Assembly (NCBI RefSeq): GCF_040687965.1
Contig: NZ_CP156084.1
Coordinates: 2,790,501 to 2,854,500, forward strand
DNA: 64,000 nt
Source of the DNA: Methylocystis echinoides
GTDB lineage: Bacteria > Pseudomonadota > Alphaproteobacteria > Rhizobiales > Beijerinckiaceae
Direction of reading: 5' to 3'
In this document: positions 16,598 to 25,464 of the stretch, one piece after another
Layout of the letters: every line of letters starts with the position of its first letter
Numbering within the stretch: the stretch's first letter is position 1
The notes under the pieces: generated by a model
The model's input: only the letters and a program-made list of their open reading frames with translations
Databases searched by the model: none
What the model was told of the DNA's origin: nothing
Made by a program: the position numbers and the translations under genes

Positions 16598-18241
16598 ATG
16601 CAGTTACGACATTTCTTCATTGCTTTTTTCGCTGCGGAGATCGCTCTGGCCGGCGCCAATCTCTATATTGGCGTTCTCCTCGAGCATATCCAGGACGGCC
16701 TGGAACAGGAGCAGGCGAGTTATTTCCAGACATATAAACTTGCTGATGAGCTTCGCGCATCTTCGGAGTATCTCACGCGCTTCGCACGCAAGTTCACGGT
16801 GACCAAGGATGAGTCGCTCGTCAAATATTACCAGCAAATTCTCGACATTCGCGACGGCAAGCTTGCAGCCCCGGCGGGTTACAACAGCGTTTACTGGGAC
16901 CTCGTCACCGGCAAGCTGATTGCGGAACCGGCGCTGTCGTCGCGCGGCGCGCAGTCGCTCGAAGACCGGCTTTTGCAGACGGGCATCACCGCGCGTGAAT
17001 TCAACCTCCTCAAGGACGCGAAAATCCGGTCTGACAAGCTGGCGGAGCTGGAGCTTCGGGCGATGCACGCCGCCAAGGGAGAATTCGAGGACGGCGAAGG
17101 GAAGTATACGAGAAAAGGCGCCCCCGATCAGGCGACCGCCATCCGCCTCCTGAATGACGAAAATTACAGTAAGGGCAAGGCCGCGATCATGAAGCCGGTC
17201 GCGGATTTTCTGGACGCGGTGGACACGCGCCACAAATTGACGCTCGAGACCCTGAATGGGCGGTCGGATCAGCTCGTGCGCGCCAACACCGTCGTTGCTG
17301 TTCTATTCGTCCTTTCAATCATCGCCGCCGCGGCCGTTCTCCTTTTCAGATTCCTGCGTCGCGGCGCCAGACTCATGGCTGCGGTCGAAGCGATCGGCGA
17401 GGGCGCGCTGACGCGAAAGACAGGCGTGACCGGTTCGGATGAAATCGGGAGGCTCGGCGGCGCCATCGATACGATGGCGGACCGCCTGCATGCGGCTTTC
17501 ACGCGGCTGGAGGACAAAGTCAGGACGGTCGAGGAAACGTCCTCGGAGTTGCAACAGGAGCGCGACCGATCGGACAAGTTGCTGCGCAATATATTGCCGG
17601 CCGTCATCGCCGCGCGCTTGCAAAACGGCGAGGAAATGATTGCGGAGACCTATCCGGAGGTCACGGTGCTGTTCGCCGATATCGTCGGCTTCACCGGTCT
17701 CGCCGCAAAGCTCGGTCCCTACGAAACCGTCCGTATGCTCAATGATATTTTCGGGCGCTTCGACGAACTCGTTGAAAGCTACCAGCTGGAAAAAATCAAG
17801 ACTATTGGCGACTGCTACATGGTCGTCGGCGGCGTGCCCGACCGCACGCCTCTGCATTGCCAGCGTATCGCGCAATTCGCGCTGGAGGCGATCAAGACCG
17901 TCGACGCTTATTCGAAGACATTTCCGATGCCGCTGCAAATTCGTATTGGCGTCCACACGGGAACGGTCGTCGCCGGCGTGGTGGGAAAGAGGAAGTTTTC
18001 CTACGATCTCTGGGGCGAGGTGGTGAATATGGCGAGCCGCTACCAATCCACGGGTCAGCCGAACAAGATTCACGTTTCCGATGCGGTTCATCTGCGCCTC
18101 GCGGACGACTTCGCCTTCGAGGACGCCGGCCATGTGGAGCTCAAAGGGCATGGGGCCGAGCATTCCTGGTTCCTGATCGGGGAAAGGGCGGCCTCGGCCG
18201 AGGTCATCGAGCTGCGCAAGAGAAGGGCGATGTCGGACTAA
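16598..18241 (+). CDS. Membrane-bound class III adenylate/guanylate cyclase with HAMP
   Basis: The product is 547 aa. TM1 spans residues about 5-28. A periplasmic sensor region of about 200 residues follows, then TM2 (about 229-249), HAMP (about 250-305), a helical linker, and a class III cyclase domain (about 345-525). The catalytic block VTVLFADIVGFTGLA supplies a metal-binding Asp. KIKTIGDCYMVVGG, RIGVHTGTVVAGVVG and YDLWGEVVNMASR supply the other substrate and transition-state residues. The layout predicts ligand-controlled synthesis of cAMP (less likely cGMP) at the inner membrane. The ligand is unknown. Confidence 0.9.
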   Translation: MQLRHFFIAFFAAEIALAGANLYIGVLLEHIQDGLEQEQASYFQTYKLADELRASSEYLTRFARKFTVTKDESLVKYYQQILDIRDGKLAAPAGYNSVYWDLVTGKLIAEPALSSRGAQSLEDRLLQTGITAREFNLLKDAKIRSDKLAELELRAMHAAKGEFEDGEGKYTRKGAPDQATAIRLLNDENYSKGKAAIMKPVADFLDAVDTRHKLTLETLNGRSDQLVRANTVVAVLFVLSIIAAAAVLLFRFLRRGARLMAAVEAIGEGALTRKTGVTGSDEIGRLGGAIDTMADRLHAAFTRLEDKVRTVEETSSELQQERDRSDKLLRNILPAVIAARLQNGEEMIAETYPEVTVLFADIVGFTGLAAKLGPYETVRMLNDIFGRFDELVESYQLEKIKTIGDCYMVVGGVPDRTPLHCQRIAQFALEAIKTVDAYSKTFPMPLQIRIGVHTGTVVAGVVGKRKFSYDLWGEVVNMASRYQSTGQPNKIHVSDAVHLRLADDFAFEDAGHVELKGHGAEHSWFLIGERAASAEVIELRKRRAMSD

Positions 18242-18262
18242 TGAGCCGAAAGGGTCTTCTTC

Positions 18263-19273
18263 TCAGCGTCCGAGAAAGGCAAGCTGCGCCTCTTCCGCTA
18301 GGCGTTCTCCCTCGCCGCGATAGCGCGGGGAGTAATGGAAGGTGACGAGTCGTTTGACCCCGGCGAGCCGTGCGATCGTCCCCGCTTGATGCGCGGTCAG
18401 GTGACGACGTTGCGCCGCGATGGCGGCGTCGGCTTCAAAAAATGTCGCCTCGATGAAGAGCGTGTCTGCGTCCTTGGCGAGCGCGACGATCTTTTCGACA
18501 TTTGCTCGAGTGAAGGCGCAGTCGACCACATAGGCGATCTTGCGCCCGGTCGAGACACGCATGATCTCGTTCCTGAGTTGTCCGAGCGGAAGAGTCTTCG
18601 GCGTGTCAGCGTCGGGCGCTTGCCAGGAGACTTCAATCGGAAATGCATCCGCGCGGCCGTGTAATACCGCTTCTTTGAAATCGCGTAGCCAGGGGCCGAC
18701 GGCCAGCCCCGCCGCCTCCAGCTTATTGCGCCAGACGTTAATTTGCGCCCGCTCCTCCAGCGCGAAGGCAAGAACCGGCACGCCATGATCGAGCGTGGTG
18801 GCGCGGACCTGTATGCCGGGTTCTTTCAAGAGCAGCCCATCGGCTTCTGCGCGGCGCTCAGCGTGCTGGCGGGAAAAACTCTCGCGCCCTGAGAAAAGGG
18901 CGCTCGTCATGTTGCCGACGGCGTCCATCTCGGTGACGCGGAAGCTTACATTGCCGTCATATCCATCCAGGAGATTCCAGGTGTAGGCCTTGAGCTTATG
19001 CCCGATCGCCTCGATGGAGCCGGCAGGTCCATAGATGCCGATGACTTTCTCCCGCCCCAATACCCGGCGCAGGAGCTGATCGAAGCCCGCAAAATGATCC
19101 ATGTGTCGATGGCTGACGAAAACGTCGCTGATGCGCAGAATTTTCCGCGTCGGCAAGCCGGCGATATCGCCGATGTCGAAGAGCAGCGCGCGCCGCTCGA
19201 AGGCGAGGTCGACATAAAGGCCCGGATCGTCGAAGCGGTCGTTGACCAGCGTGGGATCGAAATGGCGAGGCAT
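18263..19273 (-). CDS. RNase Z-like metallo-beta-lactamase-fold hydrolase
   Basis: The product is 336 aa. The zinc motif HxHxDH is present as SHRHMDHFAG near residue 55. Later metal ligands are visible in TLDHGVP, YVVDCAFT, FIEATFFE and RRHLTAHQAG. This fits the ElaC/RNase Z branch, but the internal segment around residues 80-230 is longer than usual, so it may be a paralogue with a different phosphodiester substrate. The stop lies 21 bp from the convergent cyclase gene. It probably forms an operon with the acyl-CoA-ligase fusion upstream (24 bp gap). Confidence 0.78.
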   Translation of the reverse strand: MPRHFDPTLVNDRFDDPGLYVDLAFERRALLFDIGDIAGLPTRKILRISDVFVSHRHMDHFAGFDQLLRRVLGREKVIGIYGPAGSIEAIGHKLKAYTWNLLDGYDGNVSFRVTEMDAVGNMTSALFSGRESFSRQHAERRAEADGLLLKEPGIQVRATTLDHGVPVLAFALEERAQINVWRNKLEAAGLAVGPWLRDFKEAVLHGRADAFPIEVSWQAPDADTPKTLPLGQLRNEIMRVSTGRKIAYVVDCAFTRANVEKIVALAKDADTLFIEATFFEADAAIAAQRRHLTAHQAGTIARLAGVKRLVTFHYSPRYRGEGERLAEEAQLAFLGR

Positions 19274-19297
19274 CGAGAGGCGGGCGGGTGAGGGCTT

Positions 19298-22144
19298 TCA
19301 GACTTTGGGTTTGACGAGCTGATCGAGATCCGGCTCGCCGCAATGTTCGAGCACGAAGCGCCGAGCTTCGTCGCGCAATCTGACGACGCACGTGAAGTCC
19401 GCGCCGCCGGCATGCAGCGGCGGGCCGATCTTGAGTCCGAGCGCGGACCATCGCGGGAACCATTGTCCGCCTCTCAGCATCGAGCGGGTCCCGCGCAAAG
19501 CGCCGGGAACAATGTCGAGATGAGCTTCCGCCGCCGTCTTGAAGGCGCCGAGGTAAAATCCGGTTAGTCCGGCGCGGCGCGTGAAGGTCCCCTCCGGGAA
19601 GAAAACGAGATTGCGCCCCTCGCGCGCGGCCGCAAGCAGCGCCTCGACGTCGGCGACGCTCGCCGCAACGTCGAAACGCTCGACGAATTGCACGCCGAGG
19701 CGGCGCAGGAACGGTCCGGCGAAAACCTGTCCGGCGAGCTCCTTCTTCGCGACATAGACCGGCTCGCCCGGCAGGAAGGTCGTGAGCAGGATGACGTCCG
19801 CATAGCTCGCGTGATTGAAGACGAGCGCGGCGTTCCTTTCGGGGATGTATTCGAGGCCTTCGACTTTCACGGGGACGCGCAGGGCGGCGAGCGTCGCGCC
19901 TGCGACTTTTCTGACGAAGGCCCAGCGGCGGCGCAATCCCGGCAGCGTCATCACGCCCAGCCAGGCAGCCGAATAACCGAGGGCGACGGCGGTCCACCAC
20001 CAGACCGCATAGGCGAGGCTCCAGATCGACGCGAGAACGCGCCGCCACTGTGGGCCGAGCCCCGCCAAGGCGAGCCGCGCCAGCTGGCGCCAGACTGCCT
20101 GTCCCGGGGCGCCGAGGCTGCCTTGCTCGTAAAGCGCCTTGGCCGCGCTGCGCCTGATCTTGCCGCTCGAGGTCTTCGGGGCCGAGCGGGGCGGGACGAG
20201 CGCGATCTCATCCGCCAACGCGCCGCTGACTTCGCTGACGACCTGATGGGCGCGCGCGACGAGCTTTTCACGCGCCGCCGGGTCAGTCTCGGCAGTTTCG
20301 GCGACGACCACGACGCGCTCGGTGGCCGAGCGCGGATCGAGCGTGCCGAAGACCGCGACGCAGCCCTTGCGAATGCCGGGGATGAGGCCGACGGCCTCCT
20401 CGATCTCCTGCGGATAGAGGTGGCGTCCGGCGCGAATGATAATGTCCTTTATCCGGCCGGTGATGAAAATGTCGCCGTTGGCCATGTAGGCGCGGTCGCC
20501 GCTGTCGAGCCAGCCGTTGTGAATAAGCTCGCGTGTCTTCGCTTCGTTACGGAAATAGCCGGCGGTCGCGGAGGGGCCGCGAAACTCCAGCCGCCCTTCG
20601 CGGCGTTCGGCGAGTTCGCGGCCATTGGCGTCGACGATACGGATTTCGTGCCGGGGCAGGGGCTGTCCGCTGGCGACGAATTCCATGGCCCTCGCGTCAT
20701 TGGCGCGGGCGCGCTGCGCCAGGCCCTTGAGCGTCAAGGCCTCCCGATCGACGCGATCGATCACGGGCGCCCTGCCGGGCGGCGGGAAGGCGAGACCCAC
20801 GGCGTTTTCGGCAAGGCCATACACCGGGGCCATCGCCTCGGGCCTGAAGCCATATCGGCCGAATTTCTCGATGAAGCGGCGCAGCGTATAGACGCTTACC
20901 GGCTCCGCGCCATTGGCGACCATGCGCAGCGACGCAAGGTCCAGCCCTTCGAGGCTCGCCGCGTCGATCTTGTTGACGCAGAGTTCGAAGCCGAAATTCG
21001 GCGCGGCGCTCAGCGTCGCGCGGAAGCGGTGGATGGCCCACAGCCAATTTGCCGGGCGTGTGAGGAAACTCACCGGCGACATCACGTAAAGCGGGGCGGC
21101 GAAATACAGGCTGCCCAGCCAGGCGCCGATGAGGCCCATGTCGTGATAAAGCGGCAGCCAGCTCACGAAGACGTCGGAAGAGCTGGCGTTGATCGCTTCT
21201 CCCATGGCGCGCACATTGGCGAGGAGATTGGCGTGGGTCAACACGACGCCCTTGGGGTCGCCGGTGCTCCCCGAGGTGTATTGGATCAATGCGGTCTGCG
21301 ACGCGTCGCGAACGCCCGACGGGGCGACGTCCGTCTTCGACTGCAGGGTCGCCACGCTTTCCACGGACTCGAGCGTCTCGACCTGGGCCCGCAGCAGCGC
21401 AGCGAGCGCAAGACCTTCCGGCATGGTGACCAGTATCCGCGCGCCGGCGTTTCGCAGGATCCCGGCCTGGCGGCGCAGATGGTCCTCGATCTGGGCGAGC
21501 CGCAAAGGCGGATAGATCGGCACGGGGGCGGCGCCGGTATAAAGAATTCCAAAAAAGACGGCGAAAAATTCAAGTCCGGTCGGCAACATGATCGCAACCC
21601 TGTCGCCAGGCGCGACGTCGCGCGCAATGAGTCCGGCCGCGACGCCGCGGGCGCGCTCCGCCAGCTCCCCATAGGTGAGGGCGCCGATCTCCGTGCGGTC
21701 GTCTTCCAGCGCCGTCAGATGAAGCCTGTCCGGGTGACGCGCGACATGCCACTCGAGGGTCTCGACCAGAGTTTGCGCGTCGCCGGGCGCCTGAGCCGGC
21801 GGCAGCGGCTGCGCCGTCGGGGCGCGGTAGCGCACGCCTGTGTCGCGAGGGCGCGCATGTTCGATCGCGGCAAGGAGATCGCCGACAGTTTCAGCTTGGC
21901 TGACGCGGTCCAGCGGCAGACGCAGGTGGAACGTCCGTTCGATGCGGGCGGTCAGCTCGGTGCGCGCCAGACTGTCGACGCCAAGATCCTGTTCGAGGCG
22001 GCTGGCAAGAGAAATGTCGACCGCCTGACCCTGGCTCGGCCGCAAGTCGCGCAACAGCGCCTGCACCAGCGCGACAAGGGCGCCTGCGCTCGAGGCGCCC
22101 TCCTGCGGCTTCTCAGGCCCGTGATCTCTCGCCTTATCATCCAT
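19298..22144 (-). CDS. Acyl carrier / fatty acyl-AMP ligase / acyltransferase fusion
   Basis: The product is 948 aa with three joined activities. Residues about 20-95 are an acyl carrier domain with the phosphopantetheine Ser in DLGVDSLART (Ser58). Residues about 125-670 are an AMP-forming ligase (YTSGSTGDPKG at 289-299, GWLDSGDRAY, GRIKDIIIRAGRHLYPQ, C-terminal KTSSGKIRR). A short membrane-associated stretch (about 707-735) precedes a PlsC-type acyltransferase with NHASYAD (777-783) and FFPEGTFTRR (848-857). One chain could load a fatty acid onto its own carrier and transfer it to a lysophospholipid or another acceptor. The acceptor is unknown. ATG 22144 is the clear start. Confidence 0.88.
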   Translation of the reverse strand: MDDKARDHGPEKPQEGASSAGALVALVQALLRDLRPSQGQAVDISLASRLEQDLGVDSLARTELTARIERTFHLRLPLDRVSQAETVGDLLAAIEHARPRDTGVRYRAPTAQPLPPAQAPGDAQTLVETLEWHVARHPDRLHLTALEDDRTEIGALTYGELAERARGVAAGLIARDVAPGDRVAIMLPTGLEFFAVFFGILYTGAAPVPIYPPLRLAQIEDHLRRQAGILRNAGARILVTMPEGLALAALLRAQVETLESVESVATLQSKTDVAPSGVRDASQTALIQYTSGSTGDPKGVVLTHANLLANVRAMGEAINASSSDVFVSWLPLYHDMGLIGAWLGSLYFAAPLYVMSPVSFLTRPANWLWAIHRFRATLSAAPNFGFELCVNKIDAASLEGLDLASLRMVANGAEPVSVYTLRRFIEKFGRYGFRPEAMAPVYGLAENAVGLAFPPPGRAPVIDRVDREALTLKGLAQRARANDARAMEFVASGQPLPRHEIRIVDANGRELAERREGRLEFRGPSATAGYFRNEAKTRELIHNGWLDSGDRAYMANGDIFITGRIKDIIIRAGRHLYPQEIEEAVGLIPGIRKGCVAVFGTLDPRSATERVVVVAETAETDPAAREKLVARAHQVVSEVSGALADEIALVPPRSAPKTSSGKIRRSAAKALYEQGSLGAPGQAVWRQLARLALAGLGPQWRRVLASIWSLAYAVWWWTAVALGYSAAWLGVMTLPGLRRRWAFVRKVAGATLAALRVPVKVEGLEYIPERNAALVFNHASYADVILLTTFLPGEPVYVAKKELAGQVFAGPFLRRLGVQFVERFDVAASVADVEALLAAAREGRNLVFFPEGTFTRRAGLTGFYLGAFKTAAEAHLDIVPGALRGTRSMLRGGQWFPRWSALGLKIGPPLHAGGADFTCVVRLRDEARRFVLEHCGEPDLDQLVKPKV

Positions 22145-22274
22145 GTGACGCTCGGCTCCGGGCCTGTCTTGAACGGGCAGGCCGACGCCGCCGAAAAAGC
22201 TGCGCCCTTTCTATTTAATTCAACATCGGGCCGCAGACAGCCGGGGAGGCGGCGCATGCCCGGACGGCGAGGCT

Positions 22275-22580
22275 TTAACGCTTTACGCGGGAATAATAGC
22301 GGGCGAGCGCTTTCATCTCCTGGTCCGATAGTTTCTGGCCCATCATCAGCATTGTTTCGTGCCGTCGCTTGCCGGTCTCGAAGGCCTGGAGCTGACGAAA
22401 CAGATATGCTTCGCTTTTGCCGGCGATCGTCGGCGTCTGATCCGGGACGACCGAAACGCCGTCGACGCCGTGGCAGGTGTCGCACTCCATCCGCAGCCCG
22501 GCGAGGCTTTCGTTGTCGCCGGCGAAGGCCGGGGACATGGCGATCGGGACCAGGACGGATAGGCGCGCGAGACGTTTCAT
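22275..22580 (-). CDS. Small class I c-type cytochrome
   Basis: The product is 101 aa with a signal peptide ending SPAFA, heme-attachment motif CDTCHG, and a likely axial Met in MLMMGQKLSDQEM. This is a typical soluble periplasmic mono-heme cytochrome c of the cytochrome c553/c4-half type, with LARYYSRVKR at the end. It is divergent from the cytochrome b561 / molybdopterin oxidoreductase pair about 200 bp away and could exchange electrons with it, which is inference from position. Confidence 0.85.
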   Translation of the reverse strand: MKRLARLSVLVPIAMSPAFAGDNESLAGLRMECDTCHGVDGVSVVPDQTPTIAGKSEAYLFRQLQAFETGKRRHETMLMMGQKLSDQEMKALARYYSRVKR

Positions 22581-22776
22581 TTTAGGCCGCTGTCAAGGCT
22601 GGCGCTGCAGTCGCGCCGATTCAAATTTCAACACAGTCACGGGCGGTCCGACGCGCTATTGCAACGCAGCATCGCCTTTGCCGGCCATCGTATCCTGGCG
22701 AAATTCACGGCCATTTTGGCCGAAGAACTGCGCCGGCACGGTAGCGCTTCTGGTAAATATTCTCAAGAGGAGCGCG

Positions 22777-23421
22777 ATGTTGCGGAAGGCGTCAACAAGG
22801 AGAGGGAAGCTCGTTCATCCGCTCTTCGTGCGCGTGACGCATTGGATCAACGCCTTTGCCGCGATCGCCATGCTGATGAGCGGCTTGCGGATTTACAACG
22901 CGGCCCCGCTGTATGAGGTGCGCTTTCCAGGCGAATTGACGCTCGGGGGCTGGCTGGCCGGCGCGCTCGCATGGCATTTCGCTGCGATGTGGCTCTTGCT
23001 TCTCAACGGGTTCGCCTATCTTGGCTATGGGGTCTTTTCTGGCCACTTCCTGCGCAGAATCCTCGACGTCCGGCCCATCGCCGCGTACCGCAACGTCAAA
23101 CTGGAGATGAAACATCTTCTGCTCCATGGAACCGGCGACTACAATATCGTGCAGCGCGTTCTCTATGTCCTCGCGATCGGCGACATGTTACTGCTTTTCT
23201 TCTCGGGGCTGGCCCTTTGGAAGCCGGTTCAGTTGCACGAACTGACTAAACTCCTCGGCGGCTATGATCAGGCGCGCCATATCCATTTTGCCGGCATGGC
23301 GATCCTCGCGTCGTTCATCGTGATCCACGGCGGCGTCGCTCTTGCCGTGAAGGGGACGATCGCATCCATGGTGACGGGACGCTTAACCAAGGCGTATGCA
23401 AAGGAGCGGCAGAGCCGATGA
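22777..23421 (+). CDS. Cytochrome b561-family membrane subunit
   Basis: The product is 214 aa from ATG 22777 (AAGAGGAGCGCG upstream), which I prefer to longer in-frame extensions. Four hydrophobic helices are visible. Candidate heme-ligand histidines are in VTHWINAF (helix 1), LAWHFAAMW, MKHLLLHG, and RHIHFAG/IVIHGG in the last helices. This is the di-heme cytochrome b fold (PF01292) used as the quinone-linked anchor of periplasmic oxidoreductases. Its stop overlaps the start of the molybdopterin protein (ATGA at 23418-23421), so the two are translationally coupled and probably form one complex. Confidence 0.85.
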   Translation: MLRKASTRRGKLVHPLFVRVTHWINAFAAIAMLMSGLRIYNAAPLYEVRFPGELTLGGWLAGALAWHFAAMWLLLLNGFAYLGYGVFSGHFLRRILDVRPIAAYRNVKLEMKHLLLHGTGDYNIVQRVLYVLAIGDMLLLFFSGLALWKPVQLHELTKLLGGYDQARHIHFAGMAILASFIVIHGGVALAVKGTIASMVTGRLTKAYAKERQSR

Positions 23422-24167
23422 AAACCCGAAAAGCTCTTGGCGGCGCGTCGCTCACTGACTTCAAGCCCCAGCTGGAGCGCATGGAGCGCCGGCTCTTTCT
23501 CAAGCAGGGTCTCTCGCTCGGCGCCCTGACGCTTTTGTCGGGGTGCACCTTGAAGGATGACGATGCGGTCGATCGGCTGCTGTGGGCGATGTCCAGATGG
23601 AACGATCGCGTCCAGGCCGCCTTGTTCAATCCCGACAAGCTCGCCCCGAGCTATTCCGAAGCCGACGTCGTAACGCCATTTCCGTTCAACGCCTATTATG
23701 AGGAGGCGCTCGCGCCCGTCGTCGACGGGACGACTTACAGATTGCATCTTTCCGGGCTCGTCGAGGATAAGCGCGGCTGGACGCTTCAGGAGCTTCGCGC
23801 GCTGCCCCAGACCACGCAGATCACCCGCCTCGTTTGCGTCGAGGGCTGGAGTGCGGTTGGCAAATGGACCGGCGCGCCGTTCAGGACGTTTCTGGAGCGC
23901 ATCGGCGCTGACCTCACCGCGAAATATGTGGGCTTTCAGTGCGCCGATAAATATTGGACGAGCATCGATATGCCCACGGCGCTCCACCCGCAGACCCTCC
24001 TCGTGCTGGATTTCCCCGAGACGAAATACGGCTATCCGGTCAGAATTCGCATGCCGACGAAACTCGGCTTCAAGAATCCGAAGTTCGTGACCGAGATCTT
24101 CGTCACAAACGATAATCCGGGCGGTTATTGGGAAAAGCAGGGTTACAACTGGTTTAGCGGCACGTAG
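23418..24167 (+). CDS. Sulfite-oxidase-type molybdopterin oxidoreductase (MsrP/YedY-like)
   Basis: The product is 249 aa. The N-terminus has a twin-arginine-like motif (ERRLFLK) followed by LSLGALTLLSGC, which also looks like a lipobox, so the protein may be exported folded and lipid-anchored. The molybdenum-ligating Cys is in RLVCVEGWSAVGKWTG, and the fold continues with GFQCADKYW and GYPVRIRMPTKLGFK. At 249 residues it is shorter than MsrP (about 330) and lacks a dimerisation domain. Together with the b561 subunit it forms a two-gene module analogous to MsrPQ (YedYZ). The substrate, an oxidised or sulfur/nitrogen oxide compound, is not known. Confidence 0.82.
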   Translation: MKTRKALGGASLTDFKPQLERMERRLFLKQGLSLGALTLLSGCTLKDDDAVDRLLWAMSRWNDRVQAALFNPDKLAPSYSEADVVTPFPFNAYYEEALAPVVDGTTYRLHLSGLVEDKRGWTLQELRALPQTTQITRLVCVEGWSAVGKWTGAPFRTFLERIGADLTAKYVGFQCADKYWTSIDMPTALHPQTLLVLDFPETKYGYPVRIRMPTKLGFKNPKFVTEIFVTNDNPGGYWEKQGYNWFSGT

Positions 24168-24300
24168 CTTGGAGGCCGCGCCGGGCGTCGCCGCGCAGCG
24201 CATGCAAAGTTGACCCGAGTCTCGAAGATCGCTGCAGCCGGCTTTTCAGAACCCCGCTGCATTGGAATGCGCGACCGGCTCGGCCTGATGAGACCGGCGT

Positions 24301-24753
24301 TTACACGCCCGAGAGCGTGAGTTTCTCGTTCAAGGTCTTGATCTCTTCCTGCGCTTTGACCTGGTCGGTAATGTCATATTGCACCCCCAGGAAATAGACG
24401 ACATTGCCGCGCTCATCGAAGAGCGGCTTGACGACCAGTCGATTGTGGAAGAGCGCGCCATCTTTCCGATAATTGCGGAGCGTCACTTCGACCGGCTCGC
24501 CTTTCTTGATCGCCGCGCGCAGGCGATCGAGCTCAGCCTGGTCTCGATCGGTCCCCTGCAGAAACCTGCAGTTGCGGCCGATGATCTCATCCTGCGGATA
24601 GCCGCAGATGTTTTCGAACGCCTTGTTGGCGTAGACGATGGGGGAGTCCTCCAGGTCCGGATCGCTGAGCGTAACGCCGTTGACGCAAGAGTCTAATATC
24701 TGCGTGAGCACATGCGGGATGACCCCCTTGTCTTTTTGCACGATGAACATCAT
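24301..24753 (-). CDS. Short LOV-domain blue-light photoreceptor
   Basis: The 150-aa product is almost entirely one PAS/LOV domain. The flavin-adduct motif is intact (GRNCRFLQG, photoactive Cys near residue 62), preceded by NKAFENICGYPQDEIIG and followed by VTLRNYRKDG, FHNRLVVKPL and YFLGVQYDIT. A C-terminal helix (QVKAQEEIKTLNEKL) can serve as the J-alpha/dimerisation element. There is no output domain, as in short LOV proteins of other proteobacteria, which signal by changing dimer shape. An SRPBCC protein lies immediately upstream in the same orientation (29 bp), the likely operon partner. Confidence 0.92.
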   Translation of the reverse strand: MMFIVQKDKGVIPHVLTQILDSCVNGVTLSDPDLEDSPIVYANKAFENICGYPQDEIIGRNCRFLQGTDRDQAELDRLRAAIKKGEPVEVTLRNYRKDGALFHNRLVVKPLFDERGNVVYFLGVQYDITDQVKAQEEIKTLNEKLTLSGV

Positions 24754-24782
24754 TTCCCCTTTCCGCTTTTTGTGTCGCCTTC

Positions 24783-25256
24783 TTAGGACGGAGCGCCGTC
24801 CTCGAGCAGGCGTTTGATGTTTTCGACGGTTTGCTCGGCTCCTTCCTGTAAAGCGGTACGAATGAGTTTCTGAAAGGGCCGCATCACGAGATCCAGTTCT
24901 TTCAGCTCGAAAGTGAAGACGATGCGCGTCGTTCCTTCGCCTTCCGGCTGGAACTCGTAAGACGATCGGAAAGGCTCCGAGAGCCCTTCGATTTCAAGCA
25001 CGCTGGCGGGAGAGAAGGTGGCGATCTGAAATGTCGATTCACTGTCGATGCCTCGGTCCCTTGTCACCTGCCGCCCTTTCGTTCCCGCATGGACGGGCGG
25101 CGGCGAGAGTTCCTCGAGTTCGACGACCTGAGGACACCACTTCGGATAGTTCTCGAAAAACGCGTCGCCAATAAAAGAGTATGCCCTCCTGACGGGGCAT
25201 TCGACGATCTCCTCCGATCGACCGGCGACCGGTTTTGACGCCCCGATCCCGAGCAT
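24783..25256 (-). CDS. SRPBCC (START/PYP-like) family protein
   Basis: The product is 157 aa. The pattern of a helix-grip lipid/hydrophobic ligand-binding protein is visible: VECPVRRAYSFIGDAFFENYPKW at the front, several amphipathic beta strands (FQIATFSPASVLEIEG, TRIVFTFELKEL), and a long C-terminal helix (MRPFQKLIRTALQEGAEQTV and on). No catalytic motif is seen. A strong AGGAGGGG ribosome site supports ATG 25256. Co-transcription with the LOV protein suggests that it could bind a ligand involved in light or stress response, which is inference. Confidence 0.7.
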   Translation of the reverse strand: MLGIGASKPVAGRSEEIVECPVRRAYSFIGDAFFENYPKWCPQVVELEELSPPPVHAGTKGRQVTRDRGIDSESTFQIATFSPASVLEIEGLSEPFRSSYEFQPEGEGTTRIVFTFELKELDLVMRPFQKLIRTALQEGAEQTVENIKRLLEDGAPS

Positions 25257-25464
25257 ATCACCCCTCCTGACGATCTTGATCGCCGCAAACTATGATCTCA
25301 TATAGTTCATCGATGCATGGTCGTGACCGATCAATCCTGGCCAATCTCCGGACGGTTTGCGAACGAAGCCGCAGCGGTCCGGGGCGGTGTGAAAACCCCT
25401 GATTGTGAAAACCCATGATCATGCGATCGCCATCCGGGACGGTCTTGCGAATTTGGAGTGGGCA

